Assembly: GCA_022376925.1 (NCBI GenBank)
Contig: JAIOJX010000025.1
Span: 95,755,608-95,819,607 of the forward strand
Length of the DNA stretch: 64,000 nucleotides
Source: Tragulus kanchil
Taxonomy: Eukaryota > Chordata > Mammalia > Artiodactyla > Tragulidae
Direction of reading: 5' to 3'
Below, in pieces: positions 1 through 11,394 of this stretch (position 1 is its first letter; each line of letters begins with the position of its first letter). Made by a program: the position numbers and the translations under genes. Under the pieces are notes generated by a model. It ran no database searches, was not told the origin of the DNA, and was given only the letters and a program-made list of their open reading frames with translations.

Positions 1-361
1 CCTTTGAACTTACTCATAGGAGCCACATGTCATACCTGTTGGGGAATCGTTCTTTTTTTATCATCACCTCCTTTCTCTGTTCTCTCACTTTGGAGATCTT
101 ATTAATCAGATGTTGCATCCCATTCTGATCTAATTTTTTGGTTCTTTGCTATTTTTCACCTCTGCTTTTTTGTTCTATTTTCTGAAATTTCTTCAACTTA
201 TCCCCCAACGCAGTTATTTCATATTTAATTTTGGCTCTACTATTTTCCCAATAATCTTTTCTGATTGTTCACTATAGCACTGTGTTCTTAATTTTCATGG
301 GTATGATATATTTAATATTTCTGAGAATAGCATATCATCTTTTCTTTTTGTCTCCATCTTT
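1..361. other. AT-rich intergenic stretch
   Basis: No gene, exon or recognisable repeat is visible here. The stretch is T-rich and reads like old non-coding sequence just outside the first duplicated block. Confidence 0.5.
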
Positions 362-411
362 CATTGTTGAAGGTATTTACAGGGGTAAAGAAATACCCAA
401 GGGCAGGCTAA

Positions 412-600
412 GGGTAAAGAACCTGCCTGCCAATGCAGGAGACATAAGAGACATGGATTGGGAAGATCTCTTGGAGGAGGGCATGGGCACCCCACTCCAG
501 TATTCCTTCCTGGAGAATTCCATGAACAGAGAAGCCTGGTGGGCTACAGTCTATGGAGTCCCAGAGAGTTGGACATAACTGAAGTGACTTAGCACACATG
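412..600 (+). mobile_element. Bov-tA-type SINE
   Basis: The tRNA-derived ruminant SINE body is readable: the CTGCCTGCCAATGCAGGAGA box, then CACTCCAGTATTCCTTCCTG, GCCTGGTGGGCTACAGTC and the ending AGAGTTGGACATAACTGAA. The 5' end is altered. Short reading frames here are only SINE sequence read through. Confidence 0.85.
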
Positions 601-1516
601 CAAAATGATTCATGGCTATGAGCTTAGCATGATTTCAGTGGACTGAAAGCCATGTATAAATGGGCAGGACTGTGAACTCTGAGTTTCACTGTAACATATA
701 GTCAAGTGGCAAGCTGTATTTTCACATTGTTCATCTTTTTAGAAGGGCTGAGCAGGGCTGAGGATAAGTCCAGCTACCATTCTGTAGCAAGGTGGTGAAA
801 GGGCACTCACTGAAGGCTTCTAATGTTCAGAATACTGATCCTTCTCAGTCATCCCGTTTTCAGTATAGTACCTCACTACCACCACCATTCTGTGCTAGGT
901 CTAGTTCTAATCTGTTTGGTTTAATTTCTGCAGAAAACAAGTCTCTAGCCTTCTGCTAGAAAAAGGAAAGCTGCCTGGCTATAAAGGGAGAACAAAAATA
1001 AACTTTCAAACAATCCCCTGGTTTTCCACTTTGTTTCTCAACCTCACCTTCCAGGGTACCTTGTGCCTCCAAATCCTTGACTCTTTGGGGGGTTCTGGAA
1101 GAAAAAGATAGGTGTTCCATATTTGTGGACCTTCTCTGAGATGAAGATGGCTGTTAGAATTGTGCTACCTGTCAAACATTAAAAAAGAAAAAAGTAAGTG
1201 CATTGTGCACTTAATCTTTCCCTTCATGGTAAAAGAGAATGGGAAAGTAACTGCTTAAAATACACACAAACAAAAACCAACAAACCACCCCTAAACTATT
1301 GATTAGCTGGACATTATTTTGAAAATTTGTACATCTGGAAATGTCTTAATGGCTATGTGAAAATTTTAGCTAAAGACAATGTATCTATTAAAACTCTAAT
1401 ATTGGCAATTAGGTTTCCCTTATCTCTTAACAGTAGTTCTGACTTTGGGTCAACTATGTGTTAGCCTCCCTCTTCCATTGTTGAAGGTATTTACAGGGGT
1501 AAAGAAATACCCAAGG

Positions 1517-1696
1517 CACCTGCCTGCCAATGCAGGAGACATAAGAGACATGGATTGGGAAGATCTCTTGGAGGAGGGCATGGGCACCCCACTCCAGTAT
1601 TCCTTCCTGGAGAATTCCATGAACAGAGAAGCCTGGTGGGCTACAGTCTATGGAGTCCCAGAGAGTTGGACATAACTGAAGTGACTTAGCACACAT
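1517..1696 (+). mobile_element. Bov-tA-type SINE (duplicate copy)
   Basis: This is the same insertion as the one at 412-600, carried by copy B of duplication 1. It lacks the 17-18 bases just 5' of the conserved body. Confidence 0.85.
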
Positions 1697-2693
1697 GCAA
1701 AATGATTCATGGCTATGAGCTTAGCATGATTTCAGTGGACTGAAAGCCATGTATAAATGGGCAGGACTGTGAACTCTGAGTTTCACTGTAACATATAGTC
1801 AAGTGGCAAGCTGTATTTTCACATTGTTCATCTTTTTAGAAGGGCTGAGCAGGGCTGAGGATAAGTCCAGCTACCATTCTGTAGCAAGGTGGTGAAAGGG
1901 CACTCACTGAAGGCTTCTAATGTTCAGAATACTGATCCTTCTCAGTCATCCCGTTTTCAGTATAGTACCTCACTACCACCACCATTCTGTGCTAGGTCTA
2001 GTTCTAATCTGTTTGGTTTAATTTCTGCAGAAAACAAGTCTCTAGCCTTCTGCTAGAAAAAGGAAAGCTGCCTGGCTATAAAGGGAGAACAAAAATAAAC
2101 TTTCAAACAATCCCCTGGTTTTCCACTTTGTTTCTCAACCTCACCTTCCAGGGTACCTTGTGCCTCCAAATCCTTGACTCTTTGGGGGGTTCTGGAAGAA
2201 AAAGATAGGTGTTCCATATTTGTGGACCTTCTCTGAGATGAAGATGGCTGTTAGAATTGTGCTACCTGTCAAACATTAAAAAAGAAAAAAGTAAGTGCAT
2301 TGTGCACTTAATCTTTCCCTTCATGGTAAAAGAGAATGGGAAAGTAACTGCTTAAAATACACACAAACAAAAACCAACAAACCACCCCTAAACTATTGAT
2401 TAGCTGGACATTATTTTGAAAATTTGTACATCTGGAAATGTCTTAATGGCTATGTGAAAATTTTAGCTAAAGACAATGTATCTATTAAAAACTCTAATAT
2501 TGGCAATTAGGTTTCCCCTTATCTCTTAACAGTAGTTCTGACTTTGGGTCAACTATGTGTTAGCCTCCCTCTTCCAATTTCAAATATTGTCAGTTGTTTC
2601 TTTTTAAATAATAATGGAAAGAACCAGTGTGTTCCCTGGTAACAAATACATGACTCTAATTCAAACTTAACCAATATTACTAACACATTTATA

Positions 2694-2826
2694 GTGTTGC
2701 CAGATAAAATGTGGGATGTCAAATAGATGTGAATTTCAGATAACTAATTTTTTTCTAGAATAAGTATGACCCCTATTTATTTTTCTGAAATTCAAATTTA
2801 TTTAGGAATCCTATATTTTTATTTGC
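2694..2826. repeat. Degraded inverted-repeat (foldback) element
   Basis: Two arms of about 40 bases face each other, 2700-2740 and 2784-2824, sharing the core TGAATTTCAGA and its complement TCTGAAATTCA plus a weaker GGAT block. The roughly 40-base centre is AT-rich. It looks like the remnant of a non-autonomous DNA transposon; I cannot name the family. Confidence 0.5.
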
Positions 2827-2876
2827 TAAGCTTGGAAATCCAACACATTTAAAGCAAGAATACATGGTAAGTATAG

Positions 2877-3139
2877 GGCTTCCCTGGTGGTCCAGTGAAT
2901 AAAGAATCCATCTGCAGTGCAAGGAACACTGGTTAGATTCCTGGCCTGGGAAGAGCCCATGTGCCCCAGAGCAGCTGGACCAGTGTGTCCAATTGTGAGC
3001 CAGTGCTTTGGAGTACATGCGCCCAGAGCCGGTGCTCTGCAAACAGAGAGGCCACTGCAATGGGAGGCCCACACATGCAAAGAATAAATATAGGTGAAAA
3101 TAAATGACGATTTAGAGGCAAAAAATAAATAAATAAAAA
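2877..3139 (+). mobile_element. CHR-like tRNA-derived SINE with target-site duplication
   Basis: It starts GGGCTTCCCTGGTGGTCCAG, carries a B-box-like segment, the GCTGGACCAGTGTGTCCAAT block and a GGAGGCCCACACATGCAAAG block, and ends in an A-rich tail. Flanking 18-base direct repeats (2858-2875 and 3140-3157, one mismatch) are target-site duplications and fix the boundaries. The exact family name is uncertain. Confidence 0.85.
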
Positions 3140-3171
3140 GAATATATGGTAAGTATAAAGTGACCTGAGCT

Positions 3172-3375
3172 TGCTGGATAGCTCAGCTGGTAAAGAATCC
3201 ACCTGCAATGCGGGAGACTTGGGTTCAATTCCTGAGTTGGGAAGATTCCCTGCAGGAGGGCATGGCAACCCACTCAAGTATTCTTGCCTGAAGAAGCCCC
3301 ATGATTAGAGCCTGGCAGGCTGCAGTCCACGGGGGTTACAGAGTTGGACACGACTGAGCAACTAAGCAAAGCACA
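3172..3375 (+). mobile_element. Bov-tA-type SINE
   Basis: Nearly full length: GGTAAAGAATCCACCTGCAA, the CACTCAAGTATTCTTGCCTG block, GCCTGGCAGGCTGCAGTCCA and the ending GAGTTGGACACGACTGAGCA. Confidence 0.9.
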
Positions 3376-3931
3376 GCACAGCACAGAAAATGATCAACAT
3401 AGAAAAGCTGGGTTTAAAGAAGCAAACTGGAATTTGGACCAAAGCTATCCAGCTACCAGGAAAATCTACATTATAACCATGCAGGTAGCCATGCGCAACC
3501 CCATACATTCCCACTTTGCTATATAGAATGCCTTGGCTGTGACCAAAATTCATCCTTTCAATTACTATAGAAACTTGGATTATCTAGGTAGTGTGGTTGA
3601 CCCTTTAATCATGTCACTAGAATTTTTCCACTCTATCGAGCCATTCTGTTTGCCTAGGGTTCCATCACAAAGCCAGTCAAGAGTCTTTCTTGATGGAAGA
3701 TGGCCATATTCTTGGACCATTTCAATTATTTGTGTATCTCCCAAAGGAAGTTGCCCTAACTAGATCACTGCTTAGATGATACATAACAAGATATCAATTG
3801 ATGTATTGGAGTATCAGTTCTTTTAAGTTGACACCACAGTTTGAAGAGTAGCATGAAACATGGGTTTAGTAGTTAACCCTAATATAATAATTTTCTCCTA
3901 TCTAAAATGTTACTAGCTCTTTATTTATAAG
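3376..3931. other. Intergenic, no feature recognised
   Basis: Short open frames occur but have no recognisable similarity and no splice or codon-use support. I see no named repeat. Confidence 0.4.
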
Positions 3932-3939
3932 CTGCAACT

Positions 3940-4202
3940 TTTTTTTTTTTTTTTAAATTTTGGCCTCTTTTATTATTTATTTGGTTTTATCCATCTTTAT
4001 TCTTCAGCCTGTCGGCCTCCCATTGCAGTGGCCTCTCTGCAGAGCACTGGCTCTGGGTGCATGCACTCCAGAGCACTGGCTTGTAACTGGACACACGGGT
4101 CCAGCTGTTCCGTGGCATGTGGGATCTTCCCCAGCCAGGGATGGAACTGGTTCCCATTGCATTACTAGGTGGTCTCTTTGCCCACAGGACCACCAGGGAA
4201 GC
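3940..4202 (-). mobile_element. CHR-like SINE, antisense
   Basis: A T-run is followed by the reverse complement of the SINE, ending at GACCACCAGGGAAGCCC. CTGCAACT flanks both sides (3932-3939 and 4203-4210) as a probable target-site duplication. The open frames across it are SINE-derived. Confidence 0.85.
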
Positions 4203-6438
4203 CCTGCAACTCATTTTAAGACCACTTCACCTGGTTTCTGTTGATATCTAATTTGATATCACTCTAGTTCAGTTTCTGTGTATACTAGGAACTCAGTTAA
4301 CAATCTTCTTGGCTGACTGGGATCCTATCTCCTTGATAAATACTAGTTATATCCTATTCTAGGGAATAGAGTATAACTTTTCAAATATTTTCAAGAATTT
4401 TCATATCATGTTTCAGGGTCACCTATTTCTTCCAAAATAAATTTCCTGAATTCCAGAAGACTGTTTCATGCACCAACTCTGTCATTAATATTTTACTTTT
4501 TGAGAGCTTGAATTGTTTATTATTTACTGTATAATTTTATGCATAGTTTTAAGTGTTATTAATAGATATAAATATTTAAATATTTTGCATGGAATTGGAC
4601 AAGTCATTTAATTTTTCTCACCTTCAGATTCCTAATCTCTGGAAATTACCTCAAAGTGTTTTTCCATAGAATCATTTCAATGGGTGCTGTAAGAGTGAAA
4701 AAGAAGGACATAGATGAACATTTATCAGTATTCAAAGTCATAAAGTTGTGAATTTGTTAAATACTGCCTGGGTATTGAAGGTCACTTCCAGGTTTATGAA
4801 CTGGTGTCGATGAGAAGTAAGCAGTGATGAACAACCTGCCAAAGTTGCAGGGGATAAAGGCAGAGGTTCCTCACAAAGGTCTCTGTTCAACATGTAGGGA
4901 AAAAAAGACAGAAGTCCTCCTTACGCTTTAGAAGGAAGTAGAGAGCTGGTTTGATCAATGCCCCGCTTCTACCTAAGTTCTGATGCTCAATGCCTGCAGG
5001 CTTGCTCTGGTTCAACCCAAGCCCTGAAAGTGGTTGATGAGAGGAAGTAAGGTATCATTTTGGTATTTATACACAATATTAAGGGGTTTTTACTTTAGGA
5101 AAGATGTGAGTAAAAAGGTATTTTTATACTATTTCAACACATTTTACAACTAACTTCTTGTATATCTTAACTTTGCACTCCCAGTATTTTGAATTATTGT
5201 AGGCACTCTATGTTATTAGATGAACCATTATATCTCTATTTAAAACTAACAGGCTGCTGCAAAAGATGCTGAGTTCTCTGGGATCTTCCCCAGCCAGGGA
5301 TGGAACTGGTTCCCATTGCATTACTAGGTGGTCTCTTTGCCCACAGGACCACCAGGGAAGCCCTGCAACTCATTTTAAGACCACTTCACCTGGTTTCTGT
5401 TGATATCTAATTTGATATCACTCTAGTTCAGTTTCTGTGTATACTAGGAACTCAGTTAACAATCTTCTTGGCTGACTGGGATCCTATCTCCTTGATAAAT
5501 ACTAGTTATATCCTATTCTAGGGAATAGAGTATAACTTTTCAAATATTTTCAAGAATTTTCATATCATGTTTCAGGGTCACCTATTTCTTCCAAAATAAA
5601 TTTCCTGAATTCCAGAAGACTGTTTCATGCACCAACTCTGTCATTAATATTTTACTTTTTGAGAGCTTGAATTGTTTATTATTTACTGTATAATTTTATG
5701 CATAGTTTTAAGTGTTATTAATAGATATAAATATTTAAATATTTTGCATGGAATTGGACAAGTCATTTAGTTTTTCTCGCCTTCAGATTCCTAATCTCTG
5801 GGAATTACCTCAAGGTGTTTTTCCATAGAATCATTTCAATGGGTGCTGTAAGAGTGAAAAAGAAGGACATAGATGAACATTTATCAGTATTCAAAGTCAT
5901 AAAGTTGTGAATTTGTTAAATACTGCCTGGGTATTGAAGGTCACTTCCAGGTTTATGAACTGGTGTCGATGAGAAGTAAGCAGTGATGAACAACCTGCCA
6001 AAGTTGCAGGGGATAAAGGCAGAGGTTCCTCACAAAGGTCTCTGTTCAACATGTAGGGAAAAGAAGACAGAAGTCCTCCTTACGCTTTAGAAGGAAGTAG
6101 AGAGCTGGTTTGATCAATGCCACGCTTCTACCTAAGTTCTGATGCTCAATGCCTGCAGGCTTGCTCTGGTTCAACCCAAGCCCTGAAAGTGGTTGATGAG
6201 AGGAAGTAAGGTATCATTTTGGTATTTATACACAATATTAAGGGGTTTTTACTTTAGGAAAGATGTGAGTAAAAAGGTATTTTTATACTATTTCAACACA
6301 TTTTACAACTAACTTCTTGTATATCTTAACTTTGCACTCCCAGTATTTTGAATTATTGTAGGCACTCTATGTTATTAGATGAACCATTATATCTCTATTT
6401 AAAACTAACAGGCTGCTGCAAAAGATGCTGAGTTCTCT
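4120..6438. repeat. Tandem duplication 2 (1,159-base unit)
   Basis: Copy A 4120-5278 and copy B 5279-6438 keep a constant offset of 1,159 with no indel and no filler. They differ by a handful of substitutions, for example near 4609/5768, 4909/6068 and 4963/6122. Copy B starts inside the SINE, so its first 85 or so bases are a decapitated SINE fragment. The rest is AT-rich with no gene. Confidence 0.92.
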
Positions 6439-8116
6439 AAGAACGGAGCCAGAAGAAAATCATTTATTAGAGATGTAAGAGAATTTGTTACTAGTCAGCA
6501 AACAACCCAAGTGACTTTTAAAGTCCTAATTGTCTTAGGATGTACTCTAGTATCAAAACACTGTTTTCATTATGGAGAAAAAATGTCAGAATGATAGTTG
6601 TGATAGGAGTTCCAACAAGAACTAAAGGTGACCTTTAGTTCCCTAAAGGTGACCTAACATCTGCTCTCTTTCTGCGGTATCTATATTTCTTCCTTCTGTT
6701 GGGAAGCTGATCGGTTTAAAAATGACTATGGTCTCTGGCTCAGGTTATCTGGACTGCTTCAAAAAAGATCCTATCTGCATCAGGAAAGAAGAATCACTTT
6801 AAACACTGATGTCTGTTGGCCTAGAAATCCTTTTTCCTACCCCTCTGATAAATATTTGGAGAGAATAAACTCTTCATCCTAATTATGGTGACTGAATTTA
6901 ACCAAAGGCCCATGGAGGGAGAGTGTGAAAGTGGTAAATTCAGCCCTAGCTCCACACTCGTGGCACACAAAAAGAAGTAAAGTCTTAAGGTTTATTCAGG
7001 TACCTATCATTTTCTAAAACCTGGAATTACTTGAAATATACAAACAAATGGGTTCAAATCTGGGTCTGGGCTGAATATCTAACAGTTTTTTCCTCAAGTA
7101 TGTTTCTTCCCTAGAGAGGCCAGGTCACTTCCTATCAGATATACTATATCTCTATGGACTCTACTTAGTATACCCTTTGAATATGTCCTAAGCAAAACAG
7201 AATCTATTTCATCTTGTTAGGAACAAATAACCATGCTCTGCTCAGCATGTAAAAAGCTGTTGGTTTATTCAGCTGGGAAGTTAGGAAAAGGCTTCCTTTT
7301 GGAATAAACAGCAAAGACATGTTCATTAACAAGGCACTTTTAAACACACGCGCACACAGAAAAAGGAACATATTATAGTTACATAAACATCAGCGTATTT
7401 TAATTTTCAGATCTCTCTACTGCTTCCCAACTCCCTTTAAAGAAAAGTATTTTTTGTAATGTAACAACTTCATAGAACATCTTCAGAGGAACAGTTACTG
7501 TTACACTCAGTTACACTAACATTATATGGTTTCAGTTCAGTAATTTTCCATTAACAAATATTTTTTCTACCTAATACAGTTCTCTCTTTTTCCTTAAGAT
7601 GAGACAACTAAGGCTCAGTAGAAATTTCTCATTAGGCTAGAAACATTCTTCTCTCTCCTTAATGTTGCTATACATTTACAGAATTTGTGATTCCATTAAT
7701 GCTTCCGATTTTTGATGCCACATTGTACACAGCACTTAATTATGGAGAACAGGAAAAAGCAAAACTAAAATAAGGACGGTTATATGTATCTTTAACAATC
7801 TATTTTCCGATTCCTTTTAGATGCCCAGCCAACGAGGATCACACACAGATTTCACTCTATTGTAAGTGTATGAAAACTTACTTATCTCATACATTTTATA
7901 TGTGTTCATTTCTATGTTTTGACACAAGACTCATTTGCAAGGGTACGTGTTCTTTCTATTCAACCAGAAAAAAAAAAACTAAAGTTAGACACAGAGACAC
8001 TTCAGATTGTATCGGTTGAGATTTTCTGCAGTAAAGTTCTTCAAAGTTAGAAGGGTTCCTGAAAAGTTTGCAATAGATGTGGAAAGTGCATGAATACTGC
8101 TCCAGGAAACATTACA
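6439..8116. other. Single-copy intergenic sequence
   Basis: No gene or clear repeat is seen in about 1.7 kb. It contains one near-perfect palindrome at 6620-6640. Given the minus-strand gene at 10.3 kb, this lies beyond the 3' end of DCAF16. Confidence 0.45.
6620..6640. repeat. 21-base palindrome
   Basis: AACTAAAGGT, one central G, then ACCTTTAGTT: ten-base perfect arms. A partial repeat CTAAAGGTGACCT follows at 6643-6655. The function is unknown and a chance origin is possible. Confidence 0.6.
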
Positions 8117-8281
8117 TATAGATAAAATACTTTAATCCACTAGTATACATGCTTTTATTGTTTTTCATTGGTCTTTTGGAATGTGTTTTATTTGCTACTG
8201 ACTAAAGTCAGAAGCCAGGATGCAGGAAATATATTCCCTACAGAACATGTGTCTGTTTAAAGTCCATATATGACCTTATAA

Positions 8282-8460
8282 GGTTTCCCAGATGATGTAG
8301 TGCTCAAGAACCCTCCTGCCAATACAGGAGATGCAAGAGATGCAGGTTCGATCTCTGGGTCAGAAAGATGCCCTAGAGTAGGATATGGCAACCCATAGAG
8401 GAGCCTGGTGGGCTACAGTCCATGGGGTCACCAAGAGTCAGACATAACTTAGCACACACA
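8282..8460 (+). mobile_element. Bov-tA-type SINE
   Basis: Contains TTTCCCAGATGATGTAGTGC, CTGCCAATACAGGAGATGCA, GCCTGGTGGGCTACAGTCCA and AGAGTCAGACATAACT, then a short CA run. It is internally shortened relative to the usual element. Confidence 0.85.
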
Positions 8461-9389
8461 CACGTGATTTTTACAAACCAGTTTTTCTAGAGAGGTCTAG
8501 TAGGAGCCTATAAAATGTTTATGCTGTAACTGCAGGTCCCATAATACGTCTGGAGTAGTGTAGACAATTATTACCCTACTTCAGCTCCCCCCCACCAAAT
8601 AGAAACCCCTAAAGGGTGCCGTACATAGGCCTATCAATATAAAACTGGGAGATAATCCATATCCCCAACATTTTCCTTTGTGCTGTTATTCAATTTAATT
8701 CAAAGATCTCCCTGAAAATGAGTATCAGAGAAAAGAATGCTCAGATGTTATGTTATTAGAAGTAGCTAACTTAATATTTTCCACAATGGCTATTCTGAAG
8801 ATTGGGTAACAAATGGGATAGTGGCCTACTTTTCCTTCCCATTAATAATTAGGTAACTAGTTAAGTCTATTAGACAGGCAGAACAAATTACAGGGAGAAG
8901 TTACTGTGGAGAAAAGTCAACAGATCTTGAATAGTCAATAGACCTGTAAAAAGGTTCTTTTTAACTAATTTTTTATTGAAAGTTCTCATTTCATTCCCAG
9001 GGTCTTGTGAAGGGAGTGCGCACAATGCACATCTTCTGTAGCTGAGTTACAGGACTCATTAGGTATGTGTTTAGTACTTGGTGGCACTTTGGCTTCTGAG
9101 GACAGGGCATAGTTTGGCTGAGAAGACATTAGTTTCAACTGTGGGCCATGTAACTGTATTCCTCTTCAACTTGAGGAATGTGTCTTTAGTACTGTTGGTG
9201 GCCACTTTTTTTGGTGCTTAACTGTATAGATAAAATACTTTAATCCACTAGTATACATGCTTTTATTGTTTTTCATTGGTCTTTTGGAATGTGTTTTATT
9301 TGCTACTGACTAAAGTCAGAAGCCAGGATGCAGGAAATATATTCCCTACAGAACATGTGTCTGTTTAAAGTCCATATATGACCTTATAA

Positions 9390-9570
9390 GGTTTCCCAGA
9401 TGATGTAGTGCTCAAGAACCCTCCTGCCAATACAGGAGATGCAAGAGATGCAGGTTCGATCTCTGGGTCAGAAAGATGCCCTAGAGTAGGATATGGCAAC
9501 CCATAGAGGAGCCTGGTGGGCTACAGTCCATGGGGTCACCAAGAGTCAGACATAACTGAGCACACACACA
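9390..9570 (+). mobile_element. Bov-tA-type SINE (duplicate copy)
   Basis: The same insertion as 8282-8460, in copy B of duplication 3, with a longer terminal CA run. Confidence 0.85.
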
Positions 9571-10318
9571 CACGTGATTTTTACAAACCAGTTTTTCTAG
9601 AGAGGTCTAGTAGGAGCCTATAAAATGTTTATGCTGTAACTGCAGGTCCCATAATACGTCTGGAGTAGTGTAGACAATTATTACCCTACTTCAGCTCCCC
9701 CCCACCAAATAGAAACCCCTAAAGGGTGCCGTACATAGGCCTATCAATATAAAACTGGGAGATAATCCATATCCCCAACATTTTCCTTTGTGCTGTTATT
9801 CAATTTAATTCAAAGATCTCCCTGAAAATGAGTATCAGAGAAAAGAATGCTCAGATGTTATGTTATTAGAAGTAGCTAACTTAATATTTTCCACAATGGC
9901 TATTCTGAAGATTGGGTAACAAATGGGATAGTGGCCTACTTTTCCTTCCCATTAATAATTAGGTAACTAGTTAAGTCTATTAGACAGGCAGAACAAATTA
10001 CAGGGAGAAGTTACTGTGGAGAAAAGTCAACAGATCTTGAATAGTCAATAGACCTGTAAAAAGGTTCTTTTTAACTAATTTTTTATTGAAAGTTCTCATT
10101 TCATTCCCAGGGTCTTGTGAAGGGAGTGCGCACAATGCACATCTTCTGTAGCTGAGTTACAGGACTCATTAGGTATGTGTTTAGTACTTGGTGGCACTTT
10201 GGCTTCTGAGGACAGGGCATAGTTTGGCTGAGAAGACATTAGTTTCTCAACTGTGGGCCATGTAACTGTATTCCTCTTCAACTGGCAACACAAAGAGATG
10301 AGAAGGAATGGTGGGTCT

Positions 10319-10969
10319 TTATAGTGATGCTGTTAGAAGTTTGTTAACTGCCTTCTGGAAGTCAGTGTAGGAATAAGTAGTGTTGATGGGTTCAGTGCGG
10401 GTTGTTTCCTTAACTGTTTTAGTTAACCAGCCACAGCAACAACCAGAAACACAGGAATTAGGAATCTGTTTTAGGTATTCAGGTATGGGAGTGGCTCTAC
10501 TCAATGTTCGGCGTAACTGTTTGGTGGCAAATTGCAGTGCTCCATTTAGAGTGGCATGGTCTCTAGAAAGCCGGCTGGGACTTGTAAGGGGTTTTTGAAA
10601 AGGTGGGACTCCACAAGAAGCCAGAGGAGGCCATTCAGGAATTGGTTCCAGTTTGGGTACACAGTGGGCGCAGTGGGAGAGTCGCAGACCTATCTCTCGA
10701 AGGATATGGACTGGTGTGCTGGCATCCAAGAGTTTAGCATGGTATAACCAGGAATTAGGATTTAAAGGTTTCCAAGTTGTAGAATATTTTAAAAGGCATT
10801 TAACCTGCCAGGCAAGACTCTCAAGCGGTGTTAGGTTGGGCACCACAGGCTCCTCTTCTTCAGAGGAATCCCACCCTTCCCAAGAACTCTCATTTAGGAA
10901 GTTAGTGTTTTCTTCTTCCTCATTTTCTGACTCAGATAAGGGGTCAGGAGAGGGATTTCTAGGACCCAT
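10319..10969 (-). CDS. DCAF16: DDB1- and CUL4-associated factor 16 (copy A)
   Basis: DCAF16 is a nuclear substrate receptor that plugs into DDB1 of the CUL4 ubiquitin ligase. The 216-residue product matches the usual family length and is near-identical to the human protein as I recall it. Residues 13-40 are an acidic Ser/Glu-rich stretch (SESENEEEEN, SSEEEE). The conserved body follows, with Cys58 and the Cys173/177/178/179 cluster (PNSCVSGCCCGW), the cysteines used by electrophilic degrader molecules. I start at the ATG for MGPRN. An in-frame extension of 23 codons upstream begins with GTG, not ATG, directly at a splice acceptor, so it is 5' UTR. The coding region is a single exon, as in the family. 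It is 1,076 bases from an identical copy. Confidence 0.95.
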   Translation of the reverse strand: MGPRNPSPDPLSESENEEEENTNFLNESSWEGWDSSEEEEPVVPNLTPLESLAWQVKCLLKYSTTWKPLNPNSWLYHAKLLDASTPVHILREIGLRLSHCAHCVPKLEPIPEWPPLASCGVPPFQKPLTSPSRLSRDHATLNGALQFATKQLRRTLSRATPIPEYLKQIPNSCVSGCCCGWLTKTVKETTRTEPINTTYSYTDFQKAVNKLLTASL

Positions 10970-11038
10970 TAGAATAGACCAACAGGATAGGAAATAAGTA
11001 CCAGACAAAGACAATCTAAGCCAGCAGAACAGTAACAC

Positions 11039-11062
11039 CTGTAAATAGAAGCAAAAGATGAG
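11039..11062 (-). promoter_or_regulatory. DCAF16: Splice acceptor of the DCAF16 coding exon
   Basis: Read on the minus strand, a pyrimidine-rich run TTTTGCTTCTATTTACAG ends at 11039, and the exon begins at 11038 with 69 bases of 5' UTR before the ATG. This supports an upstream non-coding exon toward the shared promoter near 28-29.7 kb. The duplicate copy has the same acceptor at about 12115-12138. Confidence 0.75.
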
Positions 11063-11394
11063 ATATTGTTTCAGTAAGAGTCATTTGTTTTTCAGTCTGT
11101 TACACACACATAGTATGCCTCTGGCTTGCATCACTGTGCAGTTCTTCAAGATTCTGTTGTATATTCTTCACTCACAAAGAAGACAGCTCAGTTCTCAGCA
11201 CCAGTTCAGTGTGTAAAAGTTAGTCACTCACCAAGGCACAATCCAGAGTCTCTCCTTCAAATCCTGGCTATGGAAGAAGAGAAGGGGTCCTCATTTAGAC
11301 ACGCTGATTTTCTTACCATTATTTGGCTGAGAAGACATTAGTTTCTCAACTTTGGGAAAGGCAACACAAAGAGATGAGAAGGAATGGTGGGTCT

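Larger units (their letters stand above)
362..2577. repeat. Tandem duplication 1 (about 1.1 kb unit)
   Basis: Copy A is 362-1475 and copy B is 1476-2577. The two abut directly with no filler. They match almost base for base, apart from a 17-18 base segment present only in copy A inside a SINE (about 401-418) and single-base run-length differences near 2488 and 2514. Unique sequence resumes at about 2578. The form fits unmerged overlapping contigs or haplotypes better than an old duplication. Confidence 0.9.
8117..10283. repeat. Tandem duplication 3 (about 1.11 kb unit)
   Basis: Copy A 8117-9171 and copy B 9225-10283 are near-identical (offset 1,108). They are separated by 53 bases, 9172-9224, that do not continue copy B. 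The CA run near 8455 and 9564 differs in length between the copies. Confidence 0.9.

Noticed and set aside
10380..10997. Plus-strand open frames opposite DCAF16 (72-114 codons)
   Set aside because: Antisense shadows of the conserved minus-strand coding sequence.
10319..11038. A 239-codon version of DCAF16
   Set aside because: The first 23 codons begin with GTG at a splice acceptor. The conserved protein starts at the internal ATG (MGPRN), giving the normal 216 residues.
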